Part shown: in pieces, positions 25,282 to 33,252 of the stretch
Numbering within the stretch: position 1 is the stretch's first letter
Layout: every line of letters starts with the position of its first letter
Assembly: GCF_947496995.1 (NCBI RefSeq)
Contig: NZ_CANMFD010000004.1
Span: 434,001-498,000, forward strand
From: an uncultured Roseibium sp.
GTDB taxonomy: Bacteria > Pseudomonadota > Alphaproteobacteria > Rhizobiales > Stappiaceae
Direction: 5' to 3'
DNA length: 64,000 nt
Translations under genes and position numbers: made by a program
Notes under the pieces: generated by a model
Database searches by the model: none
Told to the model about the DNA's origin: nothing
What the model saw: the letters and a program-made list of their open reading frames with translations, nothing else

Positions 25282-26358
25282 CTAAAACCGAGACGGCTCT
25301 GTCGCCAGGACCTTGCCCGCATAGCGATGGGAAACCGGCTTGCCCTTGAGGCGGGTCGCCAGATCTTTCTGAGCGACGAACAGTCTTGCCTGCCGGCCAC
25401 GCATGCCGGGCAGGCTGAAGGGATCCAGCCCGGTCCAGGGTAAAAAGGGATTCCGTCGCAAGGATCCGTAAATTCCGACCCGGACAGACGGTTTTTCGCT
25501 CGTTGCACGCGCATGGAACCCGTGGGTATCGGCGACAACAAGCGTGTTGCCCGGCACCGCGAACCGGAGGGGTTCGGGATAATTCAGACGGCCGAGTTCG
25601 TCCGCGCGCAGCCGGAAGGAGCCGCCTCTATGGTGTCTGTTTGGATTGACCGCCGCCGTCAGGCTCTGCTCGCGTTCCCAAGCCAGTCGTTCCGGTGTCA
25701 GCCGGTGTGACCCTGGGACAAAAGTGAACGGGCCTTCCGCATCGTCGATATCGTACAGGAAGAACCATGCCTTGGCTGTCGGATGAAAGGTGTCCGAGTG
25801 AAACGCCGTCTGCGGATCCGCCCGCTTGCCAGCTTTCGGGTCGGTCAGGACGATATGCAGGTAAACAAGCGGATCTCCATTGGTGGAGCCGACATACCGC
25901 AAACCGTTCTGAAAGGGCTTGCTCCAGACAAAATCACGCAGATACGGCAGGTTCTTGAGCACTTTGGGCGGAAGAGGAATGAAACGGGTTACCGCATTTC
26001 CCTGTCGCATGTCCCAGGCATCGAAGAGGGTTGTCGCGATTTCGGCTCTGAGGCCCTCGAGATCGCTCTCCGCCAGCAGGCCGCGTTTTTGAATGAATCC
26101 GTCCCTGGCATAAGCGGCCTGGTCTTCCTGCGGGACGAGATGGGCAAGCCGACGCCTCCGCGCATCGGCCATGCGTTCGGCAAGCTCTATGCGCTTCACG
26201 TGCAGGCCCGCCTCGTTCAGCCGGCGGCTGCCGATCAGCGGATTGTCGCAGAACGATTTTGAACCTGTCGCCAGTTCGGCGGCATAAAGAGGTGTCTTGA
26301 AAAGATCGGCAGCGCGCATCACAGGAAATTCAACTCGAAATTGCGTAAAGTCACTCAA
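25282..26358 (-). CDS. Phytanoyl-CoA dioxygenase (PhyH) family oxygenase
   Basis: A 358-residue Fe(II)/2-oxoglutarate-dependent oxygenase. The metal facial triad is visible as His and Asp in AFHSDTFHPTAK and the distal His in DTHGFHARA, with Arg shortly after for 2-oxoglutarate. The stretch FFLYDIDDAEGPFTFVPGSHRL is the PhyH signature. The N-terminal ~90 residues are not part of the core fold. The substrate is unknown. It starts 36 bases after the aminopeptidase P gene and may be co-transcribed with it. Confidence 0.85.
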   Translation of the reverse strand: MSDFTQFRVEFPVMRAADLFKTPLYAAELATGSKSFCDNPLIGSRRLNEAGLHVKRIELAERMADARRRRLAHLVPQEDQAAYARDGFIQKRGLLAESDLEGLRAEIATTLFDAWDMRQGNAVTRFIPLPPKVLKNLPYLRDFVWSKPFQNGLRYVGSTNGDPLVYLHIVLTDPKAGKRADPQTAFHSDTFHPTAKAWFFLYDIDDAEGPFTFVPGSHRLTPERLAWEREQSLTAAVNPNRHHRGGSFRLRADELGRLNYPEPLRFAVPGNTLVVADTHGFHARATSEKPSVRVGIYGSLRRNPFLPWTGLDPFSLPGMRGRQARLFVAQKDLATRLKGKPVSHRYAGKVLATEPSRF

Positions 26359-26394
26359 ATAACAAGGGAGCGATCAGGATCGCTCCCGTAAAAT

Positions 26395-28209
26395 CTAGAC
26401 CGATTTTGTTGCACGCACCAGCCACTCACGCTCTTTTTCCTCTAGGAGAGGAGCGATCTTCTCACGCACCTTGGTGTGATAGCTGTTCAGCCAGTCCCGT
26501 TCCACCTGCGTCAGAAGAGCCAGGTCAACCAGACGCAAATCCATCGGAACCAGGGTCAGCGTTTCAAAGCCCAGCATCGGACGTTCGCCGCCGGGAATGT
26601 CCGCAGCCTCGGTGACCACCTCCAGGTTTTCCAGACGGATGCCGTAGTCTCCCGCCGGATAATACCCCGGTTCGTTGGAAAGGATCATGCCCGGTTGAAG
26701 CGGGACCGTCCCCGTCTTGGCAATACGCTGCGGCCCTTCATGGACGCTGAGATAGGCGCCGACACCGTGGCCGGTCCCATGGTCATAGTCGAGCCCTGCG
26801 TTCCAGAGCGCGATGCGCGCCAGCGTGTCGAGTTGAGCGCCGGTCGTCCCTTTCGGAAACCGGGCGGACGAGATCGCGATATGTCCCTTCAGCACCAGCG
26901 TGAAGTGCTTTTTCATGGCCGCGCTTGTCTCTCCGACGGCAAGAGTGCGCGTGATGTCCGTGGTGCCATCCAGATACTGAGCGCCTGAATCGATCAAAAA
27001 CGGCTTGCCGAGCGGTATCTTCAGGTTGCTGGCCCGGCTGACGCGATAATGACAAATCGCGCCGTTCGGCCCTGCCCCGGAAATCGTGTCGAAGGAAATA
27101 TCCTTCAGAACCCCTGTCGCGTTGCGGAACTCTTCCAGCTTTTCCGTCACCGAAATTTCGTCGAGTCTCCCCTTCGGGGCTTCCTCGTCGAACCAGCACA
27201 GGAAATTCACGAACGCCGCAGCATCCCTGACGTGGGCCGTGCGGGCGCCATTCAGTTCAGTTTCGTTTTTTACCGCCTTGGGCAGCAGGACCGGGTCCTG
27301 AGCCTCGACCAGCGTACCCCCCTCTCCCGTGATCGCCTCTGCGATACCGATCCCCGCCAGGCCGGGATCGATCATGACACTCGCACCGGAGGCACCGAGG
27401 GCACTCAGCCCACTTTTGAAATCTCCCGGTTCGAACAATTCGGTCAGGTCCGACAAAGCATCGCGCACAGAGTTGGAAAGTTTGCGTCCATCGATATAAA
27501 GCGATGGCTTGCCGTTCGCGGGCACCGTCGCGAAGGAAAGCGGCAGCGGCGTATGGGTGACATCCGAACCGCGGATGTTGAACAGCCAGGCAATCGAATC
27601 CGGTTGCGTCAGAACGCAGGCATCGGCCTTCTTGTCGGCGAGCGCAGACTGGATCTGTGCAATCTTGTCGAGGGCCGCCTTGCCCGCCAGTTCGACCGGA
27701 TAGAGCGACACCTGACCGACCGGCGGCTCCGGCCGGTTCTGCCACACACTGTCGATAGGATTGTCGTCCAGCGTGACCAGTTCGGCACCTGCCTGCTTGC
27801 AAATCTCTCTCAGACGCCGGACTTCTCGCACCGTGTGAAGCATGGCATCGACACCAAGCTTCTGGCCTGACTGCAGCCGCTCTGCCAGCCAGTTCGTGAC
27901 CGGCTCTTCGATCAGATGCCGTGCCGGGAATGTGTTCAGGTCCACCTGCTCGCGCACCTGGATGGTGTAACGCCCATCGACAAAGATCGAGGCATCGTCG
28001 CCAAGGACCGCTGCCACACCCGCAGATCCGGTAAAACCGGTCAGCCACTGCAGACGGCAGTCATGCGGCGGCACATATTCACTCTGGTGCGCATCGGCAC
28101 GCGGGATCAGGAAACCGTCAAGGCCGCGGCGGGAAAGTTCTGCCCTGAGAAGGGCCGCATGCGGCGCTCCGCAGGAGGGATCGCTGAGATCGTCGAAGGT
28201 CTGAAACAT
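26395..28209 (-). CDS. pepP: Aminopeptidase P family (Xaa-Pro peptidase, M24B)
   Basis: A 604-residue three-domain aminopeptidase P of the long, eukaryote-like type. Two creatinase-like N-terminal domains (about 15-310) are followed by the M24 pita-bread catalytic domain. Metal ligands are recognisable: Asp in DSGAQYLDGTTDITRT (two Asp), His in YDHGTGHGVGAYLSVHEGP, Glu in LSNEPGYY and Glu in RLENLEVV. It removes N-terminal residues that precede proline, probably in the cytoplasm, as no signal peptide is seen. It is divergent from the DUF1127 gene. Confidence 0.92.
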   Translation of the reverse strand: MFQTFDDLSDPSCGAPHAALLRAELSRRGLDGFLIPRADAHQSEYVPPHDCRLQWLTGFTGSAGVAAVLGDDASIFVDGRYTIQVREQVDLNTFPARHLIEEPVTNWLAERLQSGQKLGVDAMLHTVREVRRLREICKQAGAELVTLDDNPIDSVWQNRPEPPVGQVSLYPVELAGKAALDKIAQIQSALADKKADACVLTQPDSIAWLFNIRGSDVTHTPLPLSFATVPANGKPSLYIDGRKLSNSVRDALSDLTELFEPGDFKSGLSALGASGASVMIDPGLAGIGIAEAITGEGGTLVEAQDPVLLPKAVKNETELNGARTAHVRDAAAFVNFLCWFDEEAPKGRLDEISVTEKLEEFRNATGVLKDISFDTISGAGPNGAICHYRVSRASNLKIPLGKPFLIDSGAQYLDGTTDITRTLAVGETSAAMKKHFTLVLKGHIAISSARFPKGTTGAQLDTLARIALWNAGLDYDHGTGHGVGAYLSVHEGPQRIAKTGTVPLQPGMILSNEPGYYPAGDYGIRLENLEVVTEAADIPGGERPMLGFETLTLVPMDLRLVDLALLTQVERDWLNSYHTKVREKIAPLLEEKEREWLVRATKSV

Positions 28210-28468
28210 GCCCGGACGTTAATTTGGCCCGCGCCCGGGATCAAGCTGGATAATGCCCCCGGTTGCCGTCTCAACAGAAAGAAGCCCCGAGCCTGGCCCT
28301 TCATACTTCGCAATGCAGCATTTTCTTCTCGCATATGCGAAATGCGCAGGGCTGACATGCACTTGCAGGCCTACCGCTCCGGGAAACGAATCTGCATATA
28401 TGGTTCAACAAAACAAAAAGACGTTTCTCCCTAGGGAAGCTCTTAAACTTCAAATGGGAAAGATCACC

Positions 28469-28675
28469 ATGAGCATTGCAACCACGACTTCGACCCGTAT
28501 CGGCGGAAACAGCTTCATGCGCCGCGCACTGGACCGCATGATCGAAGCACGCACCATTCAGGCGCGCCGCTACGTCAACGGATATCTGCTTTCGCTTGAC
28601 GACGCGACACTGGCCACCCACGGCTATGACCGCAAGCAGCTTGAGCGCGAAGGTTCGACGACCGCCGGGTTCTAA
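28469..28675 (+). CDS. DUF1127 family small protein
   Basis: A 68-residue protein whose C-terminal two thirds match DUF1127 (RRALDRMIEARTIQARRYV, then LLSLDDATLATHGYDRKQLE). Members in rhizobia are small Arg-rich proteins, some of them linked to RNA regulation and phosphate or carbon homeostasis; this one's role is not known. GGGAAAG before the ATG at 28469 sets the start. A strong terminator follows, so it is a single-gene unit. Confidence 0.85.
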   Translation: MSIATTTSTRIGGNSFMRRALDRMIEARTIQARRYVNGYLLSLDDATLATHGYDRKQLEREGSTTAGF

Positions 28676-28724
28676 GCTCCTGAAACGGGGCTCAGGACGC
28701 TCGATTGAAATTACTGTGCACTCT

Positions 28725-28755
28725 AAAGAGCCTGCCGATTTCCGGCAGGCTCTTT
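28725..28755. terminator. Strong intrinsic terminator after DUF1127 gene
   Basis: A perfect 13-bp stem, AAAGAGCCTGCCG (28725-28737) and CGGCAGGCTCTTT (28743-28755) around a 5-base loop, is followed by GCTTTTC. The 28756-28948 stretch behind it, before the prmA stop, shows no gene. Confidence 0.9.
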
Positions 28756-28948
28756 GCTTTTCAAATCAATGACTTCAATAATTTCAGTGAATCAAAATCC
28801 GAATTCAGAGAGCCGTATTGCCGGCATCGAGCCACAAAAGCGACCGAAAAGCCGGTTTCTCTTCACGTGTCAGTTCAACCCGCTTTCATGTGACTCAATA
28901 TGAAAACTGGAAAGCCTAGATAATTTAAAGAGTTATAGAATTTTCCGT

Positions 28949-29839
28949 TCAAGCGGTCTTGCGCCCGCGCACCAGGGTAAGCGTGAGCCAGCCGTCCTTT
29001 TCCCGGCGCCGGTCCAGCACGAAACCCTGACACCCATAGGCAAACAATATCCGCGGACCATCCTCCACCCTGAGGCCTGACAGCACCAGTGTGCCCGCTC
29101 GTGTCATCTGTCCGCCGATGGATTTGGCCATCTTCATGAGCGGCCGCGCCAGAATATTGGCGATCACCAGATCGAAAGGCCCGTGAAGCCTGAACCGCCG
29201 ATCTTCCATGCCGTTTGCCGTGAAACCCCGCACAAGATGCGCTGCGCCGTTGAGCCTTGCGTTTTCCAGCGCCGTTCTGGTGGCAACCGGATCGATGTCG
29301 GTTGCCAGAACGCTCTGCTTCGCCTTGAGCGCCGCCGCTATTGCCAGCACGCCCGTGCCGGTACCGAGATCGAGAATGCTGTCGTAGTCCCTCAGCGACA
29401 GCAACCGATCGATTTCCTCCAAACAGCCAGCGGTGGTACCGTGGTGTCCGGTTCCGAAGGCCAGCGCGGCTTCGATCTCAAGCCCGATAGCGCCTCCCGG
29501 CACCTTGCTCCTGTCATGACCGCCATGGACGAAAAATCTTCCGGCCCTGACGGGCTTCAGCCCTTCGAGGCTTTTTGCGACCCAGTTGATATCCGGGAGT
29601 TCTTCTGCATCGAGCGGCGCTGCGAAGGCGTCCGCACCGACTCGGTCCCGTACCATGGCGGCAGCTTCTTCCGGCTCCATGTCGAAAAGCAGGACCTCCG
29701 CCGTCCAAGTCTTTCCGTCCGCTGAATCTTCGTAGATCGCCACCGGATTGCCGTCATCCTCGAAAGCGCGCTCCAGAATTTCGGAGATCCGTTTGGCTTC
29801 CAGTTCCGCGGCTGTAATCCGCACCCGGATGGTTTTCAT
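28949..29839 (-). CDS. prmA: Ribosomal protein L11 methyltransferase
   Basis: PrmA trimethylates Lys and N-terminal residues of ribosomal protein L11 using SAM. The 296-residue protein has the N-terminal L11-recognition domain (to about 110), then GLEIEAALAFGTGHHGTT, the SAM-binding SILDLGTGTGVLAIAAA, and the catalytic-type motif VIANILARPLMKMA. Length and order are normal. It is a single gene between the DUF1127 terminator and a divergent TPR gene; the 29840-30087 gap shows no convincing gene. Confidence 0.93.
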   Translation of the reverse strand: MKTIRVRITAAELEAKRISEILERAFEDDGNPVAIYEDSADGKTWTAEVLLFDMEPEEAAAMVRDRVGADAFAAPLDAEELPDINWVAKSLEGLKPVRAGRFFVHGGHDRSKVPGGAIGLEIEAALAFGTGHHGTTAGCLEEIDRLLSLRDYDSILDLGTGTGVLAIAAALKAKQSVLATDIDPVATRTALENARLNGAAHLVRGFTANGMEDRRFRLHGPFDLVIANILARPLMKMAKSIGGQMTRAGTLVLSGLRVEDGPRILFAYGCQGFVLDRRREKDGWLTLTLVRGRKTA

Positions 29840-30087
29840 GCCCTTGCGTGCCTTTGGTAAAATTGGGTCGAGGCCAGCGGTATAGCTGTACTCCAGTGCA
29901 GATACCAGAGCCCCTGCAGACTGGGCAATTCGGCATTGTGCTCCATTTCTTTCATGGGAGCGTGTTGCGTTTAAGCCGATCTACGGTTTCTGGAAGACGC
30001 CCGAGGCAGCGTTTGCCTTGCAATTGCGTTCGGGCGCCCTCCTGAATTCAATTTAATGCCACATGCTCCAAGGAGAGGAGACTATCG

Positions 30088-30654
30088 ATGATCCTTGCGA
30101 AATTACGCACGTGCATGACGCAACCCCTCTGCGTTCTGGTGGTCCTTCTGTTTTGTGGGCCGGGACTGGCGGCAACGGCGAACGCCACTCCCGATCAGGA
30201 CGCTCTCTTCAAGGCATTGAAGAACGCGCAAAACGAAGCCGAGGCGCGCAAGATAGAGGACGACATCTGGTATTCGTGGCTGAATGCGGCGCCGACGCCG
30301 GAGATCCGCAAACAGATCGACACCGCCATGCAGCGACGCGGCGTACATGATTTCCAGGGCGCCAGGGACCTGCTCGACGAAGTTGTCGCGCAGGCTCCTG
30401 ATTATTCCGAAGGCTGGAACCAGCGGGCATTCATCCTGTTTCTCCAGGGCGACTACGAGGCCAGCCTGGAAGACATCGAGCGCGCCCTGGAGCTGGAACC
30501 CCGCCACTTCGGCGCTCTATCGGGAAAGGCCATGATTTTCATGACGATGGGTCGTGTGAAGCTGGGGCAGGAAGCCTTGCGGGAGGCCATTGCGATTCAT
30601 CCCTTCCTGAAGGAACGCGACATGCTGATCGAACCGCAGGGCGTGGACTTGTAA
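30088..30654 (+). CDS. Exported TPR-repeat protein
   Basis: A 188-residue protein with a signal peptide (hydrophobic CVLVVLLFCGPGLAATA, cleavage near residue 33) and two to three tetratricopeptide-like repeats, the clearest being YSEGWNQRAFILFLQGDYEA and DIERALELEPRHFGALSGKA. It probably acts as a periplasmic protein-binding scaffold. Similar stand-alone TPR proteins are common in rhizobia, with no assigned partner. It converges with the autotransporter gene over a 42-base gap. Confidence 0.8.
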   Translation: MILAKLRTCMTQPLCVLVVLLFCGPGLAATANATPDQDALFKALKNAQNEAEARKIEDDIWYSWLNAAPTPEIRKQIDTAMQRRGVHDFQGARDLLDEVVAQAPDYSEGWNQRAFILFLQGDYEASLEDIERALELEPRHFGALSGKAMIFMTMGRVKLGQEALREAIAIHPFLKERDMLIEPQGVDL

Positions 30655-30696
30655 AGGCCAGGGTCCTGCCGGCTGCACGAAACGCTTGCACTCTGG

Positions 30697-33102
30697 TCAG
30701 AACCGGAAGGAGAAATGCGCGCCGGCTCCGACTTCTTCGCCGTGTTCATGGGCGGCTCCTGTGATACCAAGCCTCCAGGATGCCCGGTCGGAAAAGCTTC
30801 CTGCCAGTCCCAAGCCACCGGAAAGCGAATGTGCACCCCGGTTCTGGCCTGTCTGGGTAAATGTTCCGAACAGATCGGAGGTGACGGTCACTTCATGGGC
30901 GGAGTCGCGGGACGCACTCCAGTCGTGATCATAGCGCGCGAAGCCCACGATCTTTGCCCTTGCCGGATCGACATTCACGATATCCAGGGCCCAGTCCAGA
31001 CCGGCGCCGGTCATGAAGGCATCGGCAGTGGCCGCGTGCACATCGTAGTTGAAATCGCCGCCGCCGTTTTCCCGAGCTTCGCTCTGCCAGACATGACCAT
31101 AGGAAGACGCAACGAAAGGTGTCAGGGTGACCCCGCCGATCGCCGAAACGGAATAGCCCGCTTTCACGGCAACAAACACCGCGTTGGAGGAAAAGTCCGA
31201 CTCGGCCTCTCCTCCCGTGAACAACCCCACATCCGGGTTGTTGCGCGAGCCGCTGTTGGCGCTGTAGCCATAACCGGCCGATGCTGCGAACTGCCAGTTG
31301 TCCAGCAACAAGGTGCCGTATAGCCCTGCATATCCTGATTGCGCCGAAAAGGTCTGGTCTACAGTGTCGTGCTCTCCCATGTGCTGATAGCCGTAACCCA
31401 CGAACGCTCCGAGGCTGCCAAGCGGACTTGCAAGGATATCCGCCCCGGCGATCACGTTGGCTAGCTGGTAGTTGAAGGTGCCCAGGCCGTCCTCGCCGTC
31501 GACGTTTCCCATGACACCGGAAACATCGAGCCAGATCGCCCGGCCCTGTCCGTCCACCACGCGCTGTGCCTTGTCCAGGACATCATGGCTCCCGGAAATC
31601 CGGTTCATCACGGTCGAGGCGACATGGTCGAGTTGCTCCAGTCCGACGGTCAAATTGGAGGAATAGGGCTCGGCGTGGACCTGGTTGAGCTGGAGCAGGT
31701 TGGCATTGGTCAGCGACAGCCACGCCTGACTGACAGTGCTGCCGTTGCTGAGCGTCTGGCTTCCGCCTCCGCTTCCGCCGGTTGCTCCGTTCACGGCGGT
31801 CCCATGGTGGGTGGCGGAAATCGCCGAGGTGAGCGAAACCCATGGAGTTCCCGACGGAACCGACTTGCCGCCTTGAAGGGTCTTAACTTTCGAAGGCAGA
31901 TGGGTCGTGCTTGCGGAGTTGTCGGTGAACTGGACCTCGACCTGCGTCGCGGACGTCGGGGAGCCTACCAGGCTGGCACTCAAATGTGCATTCAGAGAGC
32001 TGCCCTCAACCAGCGTTACGGCGTCGCTGTCGATACTCGCGGCATCGAGGACGACATAGGTTGCGCCGCTGAAATCCAAGATCTCCGTTGCACCGGACCC
32101 GGTGTAGCCGCTGTCCTTTTCCAGGGTTATCGTGAGCTTGTCAGCGCCTGTGAGGCTCCCGCTGATGTCCAGAAGGTCGGCATTCGGCGTGGCTGTCGGA
32201 TCCAGTTCGGAGAGCAGATCCGTCGCACCGCTTAACCGCACATTCCCGTTGATGGTCAATGTCCCGATGGAATTGCCAGGCCTTATCGACGCGCCGCCCA
32301 CCGTGAAGAATGACGTATCGCTTCCACCGGACTTGCCGCTGATCGTTCCGTTCCCGGAAACGGTTCCAATGAGTTGGAAGAATTGTGTTTCGATGGTCGT
32401 ATTATCCAGTGCCAGTGACGACCCGCCGCGAACCCCGACAAGTGTCGCATTGTCGATCATGCTGTCCTTGAGGGTCAGATCGGTCGCGCTGGTGAAGTCC
32501 TGTCCAATCAGGTTGTACTGACCGATTGCCACAAGAGTCGGATTTGAAATTGTCAGTGAGTCGTAGGTCAGGCTACCGGAGCCCGTACTTGCGATATAGA
32601 CATTTTGAAACTGCGTTCCGCCGGATTCCTCCACCAGCGTGATCGCGCGGTTTGCACCAATCGATGTATTGATGAGATTGATCCGCGTTGCTCCCAGAAC
32701 GTCAGAACCGGGATATTGGAAGGTTTCCAGAAACTCTGTTCCAGACGTGCTGCTGCCGGCGACAGTCGTCCCGATGAAGTTGATGGAATGCACCTTTCCG
32801 GACAGGGCAGAACTTGCAAAAAAGACAGGCGCGTAGAAGTTCAATCGGCCGTCCGAAGCGACAGTCCCTGAAGAGATGCTGGTTTCAAGCTGGTTGGATG
32901 CGCACAGGGTGCTTGAACTCGAGAGGCTGGCGGCATCGATCGTCAACGTTCCGGACGCCCGCACGAATCCCGCTCCGAGCGCAGCACAGGAACTGCTGGC
33001 TGTTGAAGGCGAACTTCCGGGCAATAGAAAAAGACCGGTGGCGGCCATCAGGACAGTGGAACGGAAAGCTTCGTTTCGTCCGGAACGGATTGGTATTTTC
33101 AT
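30697..33102 (-). CDS. Autotransporter (type Va) outer membrane protein
   Basis: An 801-residue protein. The signal peptide (VLMAATGLFLLPGSSPSTASS) leads a Ser/Thr/Gly-rich passenger of about 490 residues, with beta-helix-like stretches such as GNGTISGKSGG and IRPGNSIGTLTINGNVRLSG, the latter typical of the region before the barrel. The autotransporter beta-barrel occupies about the last 280 residues and ends FSFRF, the C-terminal Phe expected for BAM assembly. No protease or lipase motif is visible in the passenger; adhesion is a guess. The ATG at 33102 is preferred over an upstream start at 33132 because AGAAGG precedes it. Confidence 0.85.
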   Translation of the reverse strand: MKIPIRSGRNEAFRSTVLMAATGLFLLPGSSPSTASSSCAALGAGFVRASGTLTIDAASLSSSSTLCASNQLETSISSGTVASDGRLNFYAPVFFASSALSGKVHSINFIGTTVAGSSTSGTEFLETFQYPGSDVLGATRINLINTSIGANRAITLVEESGGTQFQNVYIASTGSGSLTYDSLTISNPTLVAIGQYNLIGQDFTSATDLTLKDSMIDNATLVGVRGGSSLALDNTTIETQFFQLIGTVSGNGTISGKSGGSDTSFFTVGGASIRPGNSIGTLTINGNVRLSGATDLLSELDPTATPNADLLDISGSLTGADKLTITLEKDSGYTGSGATEILDFSGATYVVLDAASIDSDAVTLVEGSSLNAHLSASLVGSPTSATQVEVQFTDNSASTTHLPSKVKTLQGGKSVPSGTPWVSLTSAISATHHGTAVNGATGGSGGGSQTLSNGSTVSQAWLSLTNANLLQLNQVHAEPYSSNLTVGLEQLDHVASTVMNRISGSHDVLDKAQRVVDGQGRAIWLDVSGVMGNVDGEDGLGTFNYQLANVIAGADILASPLGSLGAFVGYGYQHMGEHDTVDQTFSAQSGYAGLYGTLLLDNWQFAASAGYGYSANSGSRNNPDVGLFTGGEAESDFSSNAVFVAVKAGYSVSAIGGVTLTPFVASSYGHVWQSEARENGGGDFNYDVHAATADAFMTGAGLDWALDIVNVDPARAKIVGFARYDHDWSASRDSAHEVTVTSDLFGTFTQTGQNRGAHSLSGGLGLAGSFSDRASWRLGITGAAHEHGEEVGAGAHFSFRF

Positions 33103-33252
33103 GCGCACGGCACCTTCTGCGGATCTCCGCAACGCAGCACCAAGCGCGGAAAAAGATTCTCATCCGCCAGTCTCGTAACTGGAAATTAACGTAGGGTAAA
33201 CAATGATATTTTTGAGATATAATTCAGATACTTGTAACAATAGTCAATTATA

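Noticed and set aside
29848-30045. A 65-codon plus-strand frame in the prmA/TPR gap
   Set aside because: Biased composition, no ribosome-binding site and no family; likely chance.
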